This document shows positions 16,914 to 23,881 of a DNA stretch of 33,123 bases, in pieces. A model generated the notes under the pieces. It ran no database searches. It was given only the letters and a program-made list of their open reading frames with translations, and was not told the origin of the DNA. The DNA is from Gammaproteobacteria bacterium. Lineage in GTDB: Bacteria > Pseudomonadota > Gammaproteobacteria > Thiohalospirales > Thiohalospiraceae. A program made the position numbers and the translations under genes. The stretch spans positions 1 to 33,123 of the forward strand of contig JAJRUV010000144.1 of assembly GCA_024277595.1 (NCBI GenBank). The letters are read 5' to 3'. The first letter of the stretch is position 1, and the number at the start of each line of letters is the position of its first letter.

Positions 16914-17273
16914 ATGGCAACAGCCAAAGAATTTGTAGCCAGAATTACCGAGATTGACGGTGTGTCAGGCTGTGTTCTGGTCAGGGAAGATGGCGAAATA
17001 ATTGGTCGCAGTCTGGAGGACCCGGACCTTTACGCATCGCTGATGATTCTTGGTGGAACCTCGGCGCGTGGAATTATGGATAAGGTCGGGTTCAGTTACT
17101 GCCGCTATCTCAGTTTTAATCGGGAAGGCAAGCAGCACTTTCACCTGTTTCCGATCGACAAGTTCTATCTTGGGGTTGTCCAGACCCCCGAATGCTATGT
17201 CCCCGATATGTTGCAGGCTGTCCTGCGGCTTATCGGGCGGGTAACAACAGGGACATCGCCGGAAGAGGAATGA
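16914..17273 (+). CDS. Roadblock/LC7-like small protein
   Basis: A 119-residue single-domain protein with the roadblock pattern FVARITEIDGVSGCVLVREDGEIIGRSLED, a middle helix (DLYASLMILGGTSARGIMDKVG), a strand pair (QHFHLFPIDKFYLGVVQTP) and a final helix (MLQAVLRLIGRV). It starts 11 bases after the previous roadblock-like gene with a good GGGAGGGG site. Two different roadblock-like proteins in a row suggest a heteromeric scaffold tied to the preceding two-component pair. No GTPase partner is seen. Confidence 0.7.
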   Translation: MATAKEFVARITEIDGVSGCVLVREDGEIIGRSLEDPDLYASLMILGGTSARGIMDKVGFSYCRYLSFNREGKQHFHLFPIDKFYLGVVQTPECYVPDMLQAVLRLIGRVTTGTSPEEE

Positions 17274-17337
17274 TTCGGGTGGTGACCCAATGGAGAGAGG
17301 GGGAAGGTTCGACTGATATCCAGGGAGGATGATGCTC

Positions 17338-17916
17338 ATGCGTTTGATCCAGCTGTTGATGTTGTTCATGTTGCTGCCTGCCCCGTTACAGGCTCTTGAA
17401 TTGAACGCTTTTGATCAGAAGGTAAAGGGGTGGGCAGAAGACTGTCGCGATGAAATCAGGACCCAGTTTGATCTCTTGCTGACCTCGGGAAAACTTTCTG
17501 TTCCCCAGCTTTTTGATACTTTCTATATTCCGATTCCCAATACATCGCCACAAAAATTTCATACCCAGTATGATCGGGTGACCGATGGTGTCATCAGGCC
17601 GATTATCGATAAATATCTTGCGCTGGACAAACGTCTGGTTTTTGTTGTGCCGGTCGATGTTAATGGTTATCTGCCGACACATAACAGCCGTTACTCGCGC
17701 CCCCTTACCGGTGATAGTGATGTCGATGCCAAATGGAATCGCACCAAAAGGCTTTTCAGCGATCGAACCGGCCTGGCTGCCGCCCACAATAAAAAACCAT
17801 TTTTACTGCAACGTTACAGCCGGGATACGGGCGAAGTTATGAGTGATCTTTCTGTGCCGATCATCATCCAGAACCGCCACTGGGGTGCTGTCAGGATCGG
17901 CTATCGGCAGAAATAA
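17338..17916 (+). CDS. Exported stand-alone sensory-domain protein (paralogue of the next gene's periplasmic domain)
   Basis: A 192-residue protein with a signal peptide (MRLIQLLMLFMLLPAPLQA) and no later membrane segment, so it should be free in the periplasm. The mature part shares a clear pattern with the next gene: FY-IPIP, HT-YD, VDVNGYLPTHN-RY, TGD, NRTKR-F-D--G--AA-NK-P-L-----RDTGE, D-S-PI, HWG--RIG. The VDVNGYLPTHN...HWG signature is, as I recall, found as a module in some chemoreceptors; the ligand is unknown. Three ATGs are possible (17329, 17332, 17338); 17338 gives the best distance (9) to GGAGG at 17324-17328. Confidence 0.82.
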   Translation: MRLIQLLMLFMLLPAPLQALELNAFDQKVKGWAEDCRDEIRTQFDLLLTSGKLSVPQLFDTFYIPIPNTSPQKFHTQYDRVTDGVIRPIIDKYLALDKRLVFVVPVDVNGYLPTHNSRYSRPLTGDSDVDAKWNRTKRLFSDRTGLAAAHNKKPFLLQRYSRDTGEVMSDLSVPIIIQNRHWGAVRIGYRQK

Positions 17917-17954
17917 TCCTGCCGTTTTATTTGCATAAAGTTCAGGAGGTAAAT

Positions 17955-18848
17955 GTGTTCAAGAAAGTTGGAGTCAAGGTGGCCGTTATGGCCAATCTGG
18001 TACTACTGGTCGTCATGTCTGCGGGGACCTGGTACATCGTGGATCAGCAGGGGAAAAGTTTGGAAAACCAATTGCTCGAACGGGGGCGGATCGAAGCGTT
18101 GGTTGGAGCCAAGCTGATTGGCAAGGTCATGGATGAGGCGATCGATAACGGGGTTTTCTCGGTCAAAGATGCGTTTGATCAGGCCTATGTGCCAATTCCC
18201 GGTTTCGAGCCGGAAAAGTATCACACCAAGTATGATGCTTATCTCGATAAAGCGATATTGGCAATGGAGGATGAGTTTTTACGTGATGACTCAGTCGTTT
18301 TTGCAGTTGCGGTTGACGTTAATGGATATCTGCCGACGCACAATACCCGTTATCAAAAACCGATTACCGGTGACAGACAAAAGGATCTGGTCGGCAATCG
18401 CACCAAGCGGATTTTCAATGACCCGGTTGGTATTCGGGCGGCACAAAATAAAGAACCGGTTTTGCGCCAGGTTTATCATCGGGATACCGGAGAGACGATG
18501 TGGGACATTTCGTCGCCAATTATGGTCAAGGGTAAGCACTGGGGTGGGTTCCGGATCGGATTTTCCCTCAACAAAACCCAGCAGGCCAAGTCTGATCTCA
18601 CGGTCAAGCTGGGGGCGATTATGGTCGGGATTTTGTTGCTGTCGACTATCCTGGTCTTCATTATCGTTAATGGCGCACTGGCTCCCCTGTCCAAACTGAC
18701 AAGTATCGCCGGTAATCTTGCCGATGGCCGGGTCGATGAAAAGATTGAAAAGCACAGTGATGATGAAATCGGTCAGCTGGCCGATGTGCTGGAGCGTCTG
18801 CGTGTCAGCCTGAAAGCTGCGATGGATAGATTGTCCCGGTCAAGGTAG
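17955..18848 (+). CDS. Membrane sensor with periplasmic ligand domain and HAMP, no output domain
   Basis: A 297-residue protein: membrane segment at about 9-28 (VAVMANLVLLVVMSAGTWYIV), a periplasmic domain at about 30-210 paralogous to the previous gene (VDVNGYLPTHN, KHWGGFRIGF), a second membrane segment at about 216-238 (LGAIMVGILLLSTILVFIIV), and a HAMP-like region (APLSKLTSIAGNLADGR ... SDDEIGQLADVLERLRVSL). It ends soon after HAMP with no methyl-accepting, kinase or cyclase domain. A GTG start at 17955 with AGGAGG (17944-17949) five bases before is better supported than the TTG at 17931. It probably passes its signal to the cytosolic kinase or roadblock proteins by contact. Last gene before a hairpin terminator. 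Confidence 0.86.
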   Translation: MFKKVGVKVAVMANLVLLVVMSAGTWYIVDQQGKSLENQLLERGRIEALVGAKLIGKVMDEAIDNGVFSVKDAFDQAYVPIPGFEPEKYHTKYDAYLDKAILAMEDEFLRDDSVVFAVAVDVNGYLPTHNTRYQKPITGDRQKDLVGNRTKRIFNDPVGIRAAQNKEPVLRQVYHRDTGETMWDISSPIMVKGKHWGGFRIGFSLNKTQQAKSDLTVKLGAIMVGILLLSTILVFIIVNGALAPLSKLTSIAGNLADGRVDEKIEKHSDDEIGQLADVLERLRVSLKAAMDRLSRSR

Positions 18849-18873
18849 TTATTGGCTGTGATTACAGAATAAG

Positions 18874-18911
18874 CAAAGAGCAGGTTCGGTACATACCGGA
18901 CCTGCTCTTTG
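18874..18911. terminator. Long hairpin between the sensor operon and nikR
   Basis: A 17-bp stem (18874-18890 with 18895-18911, one G-T pair) around a 4-base loop lies between two convergent genes. There is no good T run on the plus-strand side, so it is a probable bidirectional stop or mRNA 3' hairpin rather than a classical terminator. Confidence 0.7.
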
Positions 18912-18944
18912 TCGTTGAAGGAAAACTCGCTAAGTCTATACTAC

Positions 18945-18958
18945 CTCACGCCTCACGC
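18945..18958. repeat. Two-unit trace of the heptamer repeat family
   Basis: ctcacgc repeated twice; on the minus strand this is gcgtgag twice, the same unit as aggcgtg in the 4054-4158 array. It lies just after the nikR stop. Too short alone, but it is the third intergenic place in this window with the motif. Confidence 0.5.
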
Positions 18959-18960
18959 TG

Positions 18961-19377
18961 TCAAAGATCCTGCCCGGTTGTTGTTGCCACCAGTTTGCCA
19001 TGTTTGACTCCCTTGGTACCGATCAGTTCGTCAGCAATTCGGCGCACCTGATCAGAGCGTCCCTTGATGACCACGACTTCAAGGCAATGGTGAGAATCGA
19101 GGTGAATGTGCAGGGTTGAAATAATTTCTTCATGGTGAGAATGCTGGTGTTCAGTCAGTTTGTCAGCCAGATCACGGGTGTGATGATCGTAGACCAGCGT
19201 CACCGTTGCGACAGTTTCTCGCGCCTGATCCCCCCATTCCTGTTCTACCAGGGCATTGCGGATCAGATCCCGGATTGCTTCAGAGCGGTTATTGTAACCC
19301 TTGCCGTCAATCAGTTGATCAAACTGTTCAAGCAGTCGGGCATCAATCGAGATACCAAAACGGGTCAAATCAGCCAT
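18961..19377 (-). CDS. nikR: Nickel-responsive transcriptional regulator NikR
   Basis: A 138-residue protein with an N-terminal ribbon-helix-helix DNA-binding domain ([19 protein letters not shown] ... [15 protein letters not shown]) and a C-terminal ACT-like metal domain. The four high-affinity nickel ligands are present with family spacing: His79, His90, His92 and Cys98 (HSHH..., [13 protein letters not shown]). The family represses nickel-uptake genes when nickel is present. No nickel transporter lies in this window and I saw no GTATGA-type palindrome nearby, so the targets must be elsewhere. GGAGCTCC-type sequence precedes the ATG. Convergent with the sensor operon, divergent from nrdD. 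Confidence 0.95.
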   Translation of the reverse strand: MADLTRFGISIDARLLEQFDQLIDGKGYNNRSEAIRDLIRNALVEQEWGDQARETVATVTLVYDHHTRDLADKLTEHQHSHHEEIISTLHIHLDSHHCLEVVVIKGRSDQVRRIADELIGTKGVKHGKLVATTTGQDL

Positions 19378-19491
19378 GGGAGCTCCTTCAAAAAAAAGGT
19401 GTCAAGAGGGTAGTCATCTGTTTAGCACAGTCCCTTGCCAACGACAAGAAACCTGACGTATTTACTGAAACTTAGGCATTTTAATCCACAG

Positions 19492-19554
19492 CTTACACAC
19501 AGATGTCTAACAAGATATAGTGCATGGTGCTAAAAAAAACTCTAGATATTGTGT
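19492..19554 (+). promoter_or_regulatory. Pair of NrdR boxes over the nrdD promoter
   Basis: Two 16-base sites match the NrdR box consensus (ACAC-W-ATATAT-W-GTGT type): 19508-19523 (12 of 16) and 19539-19554 (14 of 16). Their starts are 31 bases apart, about three helical turns, the standard spacing of NrdR box pairs. A plausible promoter, CTTACA (19492-19497), 18-base spacer and TATAGT (19516-19521), places the -10 inside the first box, which fits repression by NrdR when dATP is high. Confidence 0.85.
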
Positions 19555-19706
19555 TTTCTCCCTTTTAATTTTTGGCAAAATCATGGTAGATTTTGTCTCG
19601 TTGCTGCAGTTGCCGAGAAGCGATTGCCGCGAGTTGCTTATGCTGTCCGGTCCTGCGCGGGATTCGGACTTATTCAAGAGATCCTGTCATCTCTGGAGGG
19701 AGGCAC

Positions 19707-21695
19707 ATGATCGATTTTATCCGCAAGCGTGATGGTCGACTGGTTCCGTTTGAAGAAGAAAAAATCTCCCATGCCATCGTCAAAGCAGTTGAAGCCGTCG
19801 GGGGTACCGATTTTACCCGGGCGGTAGATATCAGTCGACAGATTTGCGGCATTCTGAGTGTTTTGTATAAGGATGGCCGGGTTCCAACGGTCGAAAATGT
19901 TCAGGATCTGGTAGAAAAAATTCTGATCGAAAATGGCCATGCTCAAACCGCCAAGGCCTATATTATCTACCGCAAGCAGCGTGAAGGTCTGCGCGAGACT
20001 CGTGAATTCATGAAAGAGTCGATCGAGGCGATCGATTCCTATCTGGTTCAGGAAGATTGGCGAGTCAATGAGAATGCCAATATGGGGTATTCACTCCAGG
20101 GACTCAACAACCATATCGCGGCCAATATTACCAGCAACTACTGGTTGAACAAGATTTATCCTGCCGATGTTGCCGACGGTCATCGCGAGGGTGATTATCA
20201 TATCCATGATCTGGGGATGCTGTCGGTTTACTGTTGTGGCTGGGATCTGAAAGACCTGCTGCTTAAAGGGTTTACCGGTGCTTATGGCAAGGTCCAGAGT
20301 GGTCCGGCTCGCCATTTTCGTACCGCACTTGGGCAGGCGGTCAACTTTTTCTACACGCTTCAGGGCGAGGCAGCGGGTGCCCAGGCCTTTGCCAACTTTG
20401 ATACCTTGCTTGCCCCCTTTATTGCTCGTGATGGGTTGAGCTACGCAGAAGTCAAACAGTGTCTGCAAGAGTTTGTCTTCAATATGAATGTCCCGACACG
20501 GGTTGGTTTTCAAACGCCCTTCACAAATATCACCATGGATATGGTGGTGCCGAACAACATGGCAAACGAAGCTGTGGTGATTGGTGGTGAGCTTCAGGAA
20601 CAAACCTATGGTGAGTTCCAGGCCGAGATGGATCTGCTCAACCGGGCCTTTTGTGAAGTGATGATGGACGGAGATTCTTCGGGGCGGATTTTTTCTTTTC
20701 CGATTCCAACGTACAATATTACCGCCGGTTTTGATTGGGAAGACCCCCGCTTTGAGCCTATTTGGGAGATGACAGCCCGCTACGGAATCCCGTATTTCAG
20801 CAACTTCATGAATTCAGACATGGATCCAGAAGATGCCCGTTCAATGTGCTGTCGGTTGCGGCTTGATAATCGTGAACTGCGTCGTCGTGGAGGGGGGTTG
20901 TTTGGGTCAAACCCACTGACAGGGTCAATTGGCGTGGTGACCATCAACTTGCCTCGGGCCGCCTACATTGCCAACAGCATGACCGAGTTTTTCGAGCGAA
21001 TTGGTCGGTTGATGAAGCTTGCTTTCGAATCGCTGGAAATCAAGCGGAAACAACTGGAACGTTTTACTGAAGATGGACTTTATCCTTTCAGTAAGTTTTA
21101 TCTGGCAGGAATTCGCGAACGAAGTGGCCATTTCTGGGACAATCACTTTTCAACCATTGGTCTGATTGGAATGAACGAGGCTTCGCTCAACCTGATCGGA
21201 ACCGGGATTGACAGTGATGAAGGTCAATCTCTGGCCAAGGCAACGCTCGATTTTATGCGCAAACAACTTGAGGCTTTTCAGGAAGAAACCGGCCATCTCT
21301 ACAATCTCGAAGCGACTCCGGCTGAGGGGACCAGTTATCGACTGGCCAATCGTGACCGTAAACGTTTTCCAGACATCATCACCGCGGGGAGTGACGAGCC
21401 CTATTATACCAATTCGACCCAGTTGCCGGTGGGAACGACTGAGGATATCTTTTCTGCCTTGCAACATCAGGATGATCTTCAGACTCTTTACACTGGCGGG
21501 ACGGTCTTTCACGGCTTTCTTGGCGAGCGCCTGGAGGATTGGCGCAGTGCGCGCCTGCTGGTGCGCAGAATTGCCGAAAACTTCCATCTGCCATATTTCA
21601 CTCTGAGCCCGACTTTTACGATCTGCCCGGAGCATGGCTATATCAGCGGTGAACATTTCTCCTGCCCCTACCATCAGGATGGGCAGGCGGCCTGA
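19707..21695 (+). CDS. nrdD: Anaerobic (class III) ribonucleoside-triphosphate reductase, catalytic chain lacking the glycyl-radical segment
   Basis: NrdD reduces ribonucleotides to deoxyribonucleotides under anaerobic conditions using a glycyl radical. The 662-residue product has an N-terminal ATP-cone (1 to about 95, IRKRDGRLVPFEEEKISHAI) and the ten-stranded barrel core with the active-site cysteine pair in SMCCRLRLD (Cys381/382). It ends with FTICPEHGYISGEHFSCPYH, half of the usual C-terminal zinc ribbon (Cys640, His643, Cys653, His656), then stops. The RVxGY radical loop, normally about 40-50 residues further in the same chain, is absent. It is found in the next small gene. The ATG at 19707 follows GGAGGGAGG; the frame is open from 19593 but without a binding site. 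First gene of a three-gene operon behind two NrdR boxes. Confidence 0.93.
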   Translation: MIDFIRKRDGRLVPFEEEKISHAIVKAVEAVGGTDFTRAVDISRQICGILSVLYKDGRVPTVENVQDLVEKILIENGHAQTAKAYIIYRKQREGLRETREFMKESIEAIDSYLVQEDWRVNENANMGYSLQGLNNHIAANITSNYWLNKIYPADVADGHREGDYHIHDLGMLSVYCCGWDLKDLLLKGFTGAYGKVQSGPARHFRTALGQAVNFFYTLQGEAAGAQAFANFDTLLAPFIARDGLSYAEVKQCLQEFVFNMNVPTRVGFQTPFTNITMDMVVPNNMANEAVVIGGELQEQTYGEFQAEMDLLNRAFCEVMMDGDSSGRIFSFPIPTYNITAGFDWEDPRFEPIWEMTARYGIPYFSNFMNSDMDPEDARSMCCRLRLDNRELRRRGGGLFGSNPLTGSIGVVTINLPRAAYIANSMTEFFERIGRLMKLAFESLEIKRKQLERFTEDGLYPFSKFYLAGIRERSGHFWDNHFSTIGLIGMNEASLNLIGTGIDSDEGQSLAKATLDFMRKQLEAFQEETGHLYNLEATPAEGTSYRLANRDRKRFPDIITAGSDEPYYTNSTQLPVGTTEDIFSALQHQDDLQTLYTGGTVFHGFLGERLEDWRSARLLVRRIAENFHLPYFTLSPTFTICPEHGYISGEHFSCPYHQDGQAA

Positions 21696-21761
21696 TTTTT
21701 CAAACGGTACGGCAGTGGTTCTTTTTGGCCTCTGCTTTCATAACGACAAGGAGGTATTAAC

Positions 21762-21905
21762 GTGGCAACCAAGTGTGATGCAAAAACCGAGGTTTATTCA
21801 CGTGTCTGTGGTTTCTTCCGTCCGGTTCAGCAGTGGAACCGCGGGAAAAAGGAAGAATTTCGTGATCGTTCCGAATATGTTGTCGCCGGAGAGAAAAAGG
21901 ACTGA
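21762..21905 (+). CDS. Free-standing glycyl-radical domain of class III ribonucleotide reductase (split NrdD C-terminus)
   Basis: A 47-residue protein from a GTG start: MATKCDAKTEVYSRVCGF followed by FRPVQQWNRGKKEEF and RDRSEYVVAGEKKD. This is the standard C-terminal segment of NrdD: KTEVYSRV-x-G-[YF]-FRPVQ-WN-GKKEEF-DR. The radical-bearing glycine is Gly17 (RVCGF). Its Cys5 (KCDAKTEV) takes the place of the fourth zinc-ribbon cysteine of fused NrdD. AAGGAGG at 21748-21754, 7 bases before the GTG, is a near-ideal binding site. Between the large chain's TGA and this start the frame has a second stop (TAA 21741-21743), so a single point mutation or frameshift does not explain the split. It probably docks into the NrdD barrel like YfiD/GrcA does on pyruvate formate-lyase. 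Followed 5 bases later by nrdG. Confidence 0.9.
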   Translation: MATKCDAKTEVYSRVCGFFRPVQQWNRGKKEEFRDRSEYVVAGEKKD

Positions 21906-21910
21906 ACTGC

Positions 21911-22603
21911 GTGCGTATCAAGGGGTTTCAGGGGACCAGCCTGCTTGATTTCCCCGGACGGGTTGCTTCGTTGGTCTTTACCGGGGGCTGTAACCTCAGC
22001 TGTTCCTTTTGTCATAATCCGGGACTGGTGCTTGATCCGGATCAATATCCGGATTACCCGCTTGATCAGCTGCTGGAAGATTTGCAACAGCGTAGTTCAT
22101 TTATCGACGGAGTTGTTGTTTCTGGCGGCGAGCCCACGCTGGCCCCGGGGCTGGAAGATTTTCTTCGCCAGATAAAGGCTTTGGGGTTGCAGGTCAAGCT
22201 GGACACCAATGGCTTGCAGCCGCAAGTTCTTGAGCGTCTGTTTGCCGATGCGCTGGTGGATTACCTGGCAATTGATGTTAAAACGGCCCCGGCTCGCTAT
22301 GCAGAACTTCATGACCGGCCCGTAGATATCAGTGCGTTGCAAGCCAGTTGCCGACTGGCCATTGAGGTCGCTCCTGAGTACGAGTTTCGGACAACCTGTG
22401 TTCCGGGGCTGGTTGGGGACGACGAGTTAGTCGCCATAGGTGAGCAGATAAGGGGAGCTCGTCGGTGGATTTTGCAGCAGTATATTCCACGGCAGGAGAT
22501 GCTTGGCAGTGCGCCGCAGCAAGCCTACGCGGCCCCGGATTTTAACCGGTTTCGCCAGTTGGCTGAACCTTTTGCTGAACAGGTTGAGGGGCGTGGCTGG
22601 TAA
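21911..22603 (+). CDS. nrdG: Anaerobic ribonucleotide reductase activating protein, radical SAM (NrdG2-like)
   Basis: NrdG uses a [4Fe-4S] cluster and S-adenosylmethionine to put the radical on the NrdD glycine. The 230-residue protein has KGFQGTSLLDFPGRVASLVFTGGCNLSCSFCHNP-type sequence (Cys27, Cys31, Cys34, the CxxxCxxC cluster motif), VVSGGEPTL and KLDTNG, matching the longer NrdG2-type activases rather than the short E. coli NrdG. A GTG start at 21911 follows AAAAAGGA. It lies 5 bases after the small glycyl-radical gene, so enzyme, radical subunit and activase are made from one mRNA. Confidence 0.93.
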   Translation: MRIKGFQGTSLLDFPGRVASLVFTGGCNLSCSFCHNPGLVLDPDQYPDYPLDQLLEDLQQRSSFIDGVVVSGGEPTLAPGLEDFLRQIKALGLQVKLDTNGLQPQVLERLFADALVDYLAIDVKTAPARYAELHDRPVDISALQASCRLAIEVAPEYEFRTTCVPGLVGDDELVAIGEQIRGARRWILQQYIPRQEMLGSAPQQAYAAPDFNRFRQLAEPFAEQVEGRGW

Positions 22604-22643
22604 CAGCTATCGAGATACAATGTTCAGGAGGAATTGATAAGAT

Positions 22644-22673
22644 GCCGTACCCTTTTGCAGGGTGCGGCTTTTT
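22644..22673 (+). terminator. Rho-independent terminator of the nrd operon
   Basis: GCCGTACCC (22644-22652) pairs with GGGTGCGGC (22660-22668; one T-G pair) around a 7-base loop, followed by TTTTT (22669-22673). It lies 40 bases after nrdG. Confidence 0.88.
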
Positions 22674-22701
22674 CTGTGTTCGTGATCTGCTGAGGACTGT
22701 T

Positions 22702-22815
22702 TCAGAAAGTCAGCCAAAGCAGGGCACTGAAGCAAAGAGTACCGATGACAGCACCGGCCATAATATAGAGCAGGTAGTCAAGGGCGCTGCGATTTTTGTG
22801 TGACGAGACAGGCAT
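22702..22815 (-). CDS. Small one-TM membrane protein (hypothetical)
   Basis: A 37-residue open frame: a short basic N-terminus (MPVSSHKNRSALDY) followed by one hydrophobic helix (LLYIMAGAVIGTLCFSALLW) and LTF. The positive N-terminus plus single helix is typical of small bacterial inner-membrane proteins. The ribosome binding site is weak. It is antisense to a 53-codon plus-strand frame that starts in the nrd terminator. No family recognised; real gene status is uncertain. Confidence 0.4.
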   Translation of the reverse strand: MPVSSHKNRSALDYLLYIMAGAVIGTLCFSALLWLTF

Positions 22816-22964
22816 TGTGATCAATAAATCTCGCTGTTGAAAAGTTCAATCTTTGCTGAGTGTTTAAATACGAAAGTGCAAAAGCAATGCCTGACTTCTG
22901 CTGAAGGCCTCATTAAAATGAAAACTCTATTATTATTAATTGGTTGGCAAGGGTCGTTCTGCTG

Positions 22965-23011
22965 GCAGGCAAGCCATCACTCTGGAGAGTGGTGACTTGC
23001 CTGCGTTTTTT
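22965..23011 (+). terminator. Orphan rho-independent terminator hairpin
   Basis: GCAGGCAAG (22965-22973) pairs with CTTGCCTGC (22996-23004), with an inner ATCACTCT/AGAGTGGT-type stem, followed by GTTTTTT (to 23011). The T run lies on the plus-strand side, yet no plus-strand gene ends just upstream after the nrd terminator. It may end a short unannotated transcript from 22674-22964. The rest of 22816-23058 shows nothing coding. Confidence 0.75.
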
Positions 23012-23058
23012 GACGGGATTGATCGCAGTTTGAAAAAGAAAATGTTTCTGCCTGATAA

Positions 23059-23313
23059 TCAGTTGTCGAGTTTATGGCAGAAAATACAACGAAACTTTGG
23101 CGGGTGATTTTCCGGAAAAGGCATCTGTTCCTTATTGTGGCAATCCTGACAAAACTTTTCTGCCGCTTTTTTCCCATCTTTATGAACGATAGAATAGAAT
23201 TTTTGATGAATAGTGTCTTTAGGAAGGTGTTTGGTGGTTTCGTCCGGGGCCATCCAGAGGATTGTCAGGATAACCAACCCTCCGATCAGGACCAGAATAT
23301 CACGTTTTTTCAT
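23059..23313 (-). CDS. Small membrane-anchored diheme c-type cytochrome
   Basis: An 84-residue protein: an uncleaved N-terminal helix (ILVLIGGLVILTILWMA) and a short periplasmic part with two CxxCH haem-binding motifs, CQDCH and CIFCH, the last five residues after the second Cys pair being KLDN. Histidines between them (VHKDGKK, ENHPP) could be distal ligands. It should sit on the periplasmic face of the inner membrane and carry electrons. AAGGAG precedes the ATG (minus strand). No partner oxidoreductase is adjacent; the next minus-strand gene is a membrane protein. Confidence 0.9.
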   Translation of the reverse strand: MKKRDILVLIGGLVILTILWMAPDETTKHLPKDTIHQKFYSIVHKDGKKAAEKFCQDCHNKEQMPFPENHPPKFRCIFCHKLDN

Positions 23314-23435
23314 GGGGGCTCCTTCGGGTGTATGGCCTGTCAGTAAAAAAGTGTATCTTGAACCAATCGACCGCTTCAGGTCAATTCGACGTGTGCTGAT
23401 GGATGGTCAATTCTACAGAGATGTCTGGGGTTTTA

Positions 23436-23768
23436 TTATTCTGAACGGATAAAAAGCAGATAGATAAACAGAATGACGGCGACTCCTCCTCCGCCTACCA
23501 GGACCCAGATCCCGCCCCCGGCCAGTCCTTCGGTGCCAGTGCCCTGAGAAACTGCATAGGATAGCGCGTAGCTGAAACCTCCGATGCCGGCGATAAATCC
23601 CGATATAGCCTTCCATCCCAGGAAATAGGCGATCGCAATCACAACGGCCAGGCCTGCCAGAACATAAGGGTTCTGGCTGAGATGGCCGACGTTCCAGGCT
23701 GCCAGTTGTTCCATGATGCGATCCGTGCGGAAGTTCGTCATGAAATCGAGAAAATCCTGCCAGTTCAT
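23436..23768 (-). CDS. Small integral membrane protein (hypothetical)
   Basis: A 110-residue protein starting at the ATG at 23768 (MNWQDFLDFM), which follows AAAGGAGCG; the frame is open further upstream but without a binding site or membrane-protein character. After a soluble N-terminus of about 40 residues come a helix (VLAGLAVVIAIAYFLGW), a Gly/Ala/Ser-rich stretch (ISGFIAGIGGFSYALSYAV), a Gly-rich turn, and a last helix (WVLVGGGGVAVILFIYLLFI). No family recognised. It lies upstream of the diheme cytochrome on the same strand with a 122-base gap, so co-transcription is possible. Confidence 0.7.
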   Translation of the reverse strand: MNWQDFLDFMTNFRTDRIMEQLAAWNVGHLSQNPYVLAGLAVVIAIAYFLGWKAISGFIAGIGGFSYALSYAVSQGTGTEGLAGGGIWVLVGGGGVAVILFIYLLFIRSE

Positions 23769-23881
23769 CGTCGCTCCTTTGTTGCGGTGGGTCTGGTCGT
23801 TATCGATATGATGCACAACCCGATTGCCAGAGATTAACAGGTTTTTTGTGAAGTTGAAAGCTCTGGCGTGAGGGCAAAATC

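Noticed and set aside
19378-19500. NikR operator near nikR
   Set aside because: No GTATGA-N-TCATAC-type palindrome was found in the gap.
21690-21765. Frameshift or single nonsense mutation as cause of the nrdD split
   Set aside because: The 66-base spacer has a second in-frame stop (TAA 21741-21743), unrelated sequence and a strong ribosome binding site before the GTG, so it looks like two designed genes.
22642-22803. 53-codon plus-strand frame after nrdG with an AGGAGG upstream
   Set aside because: Its first codons are the stem of the nrd terminator and the rest has no protein character; it is also antisense to the small one-TM frame. The good Shine-Dalgarno keeps a small doubt.
22919-22993. 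Short plus-strand frame beginning MKTLLLLIGW
   Set aside because: It ends inside the orphan terminator hairpin and has no ribosome binding site; likely chance.
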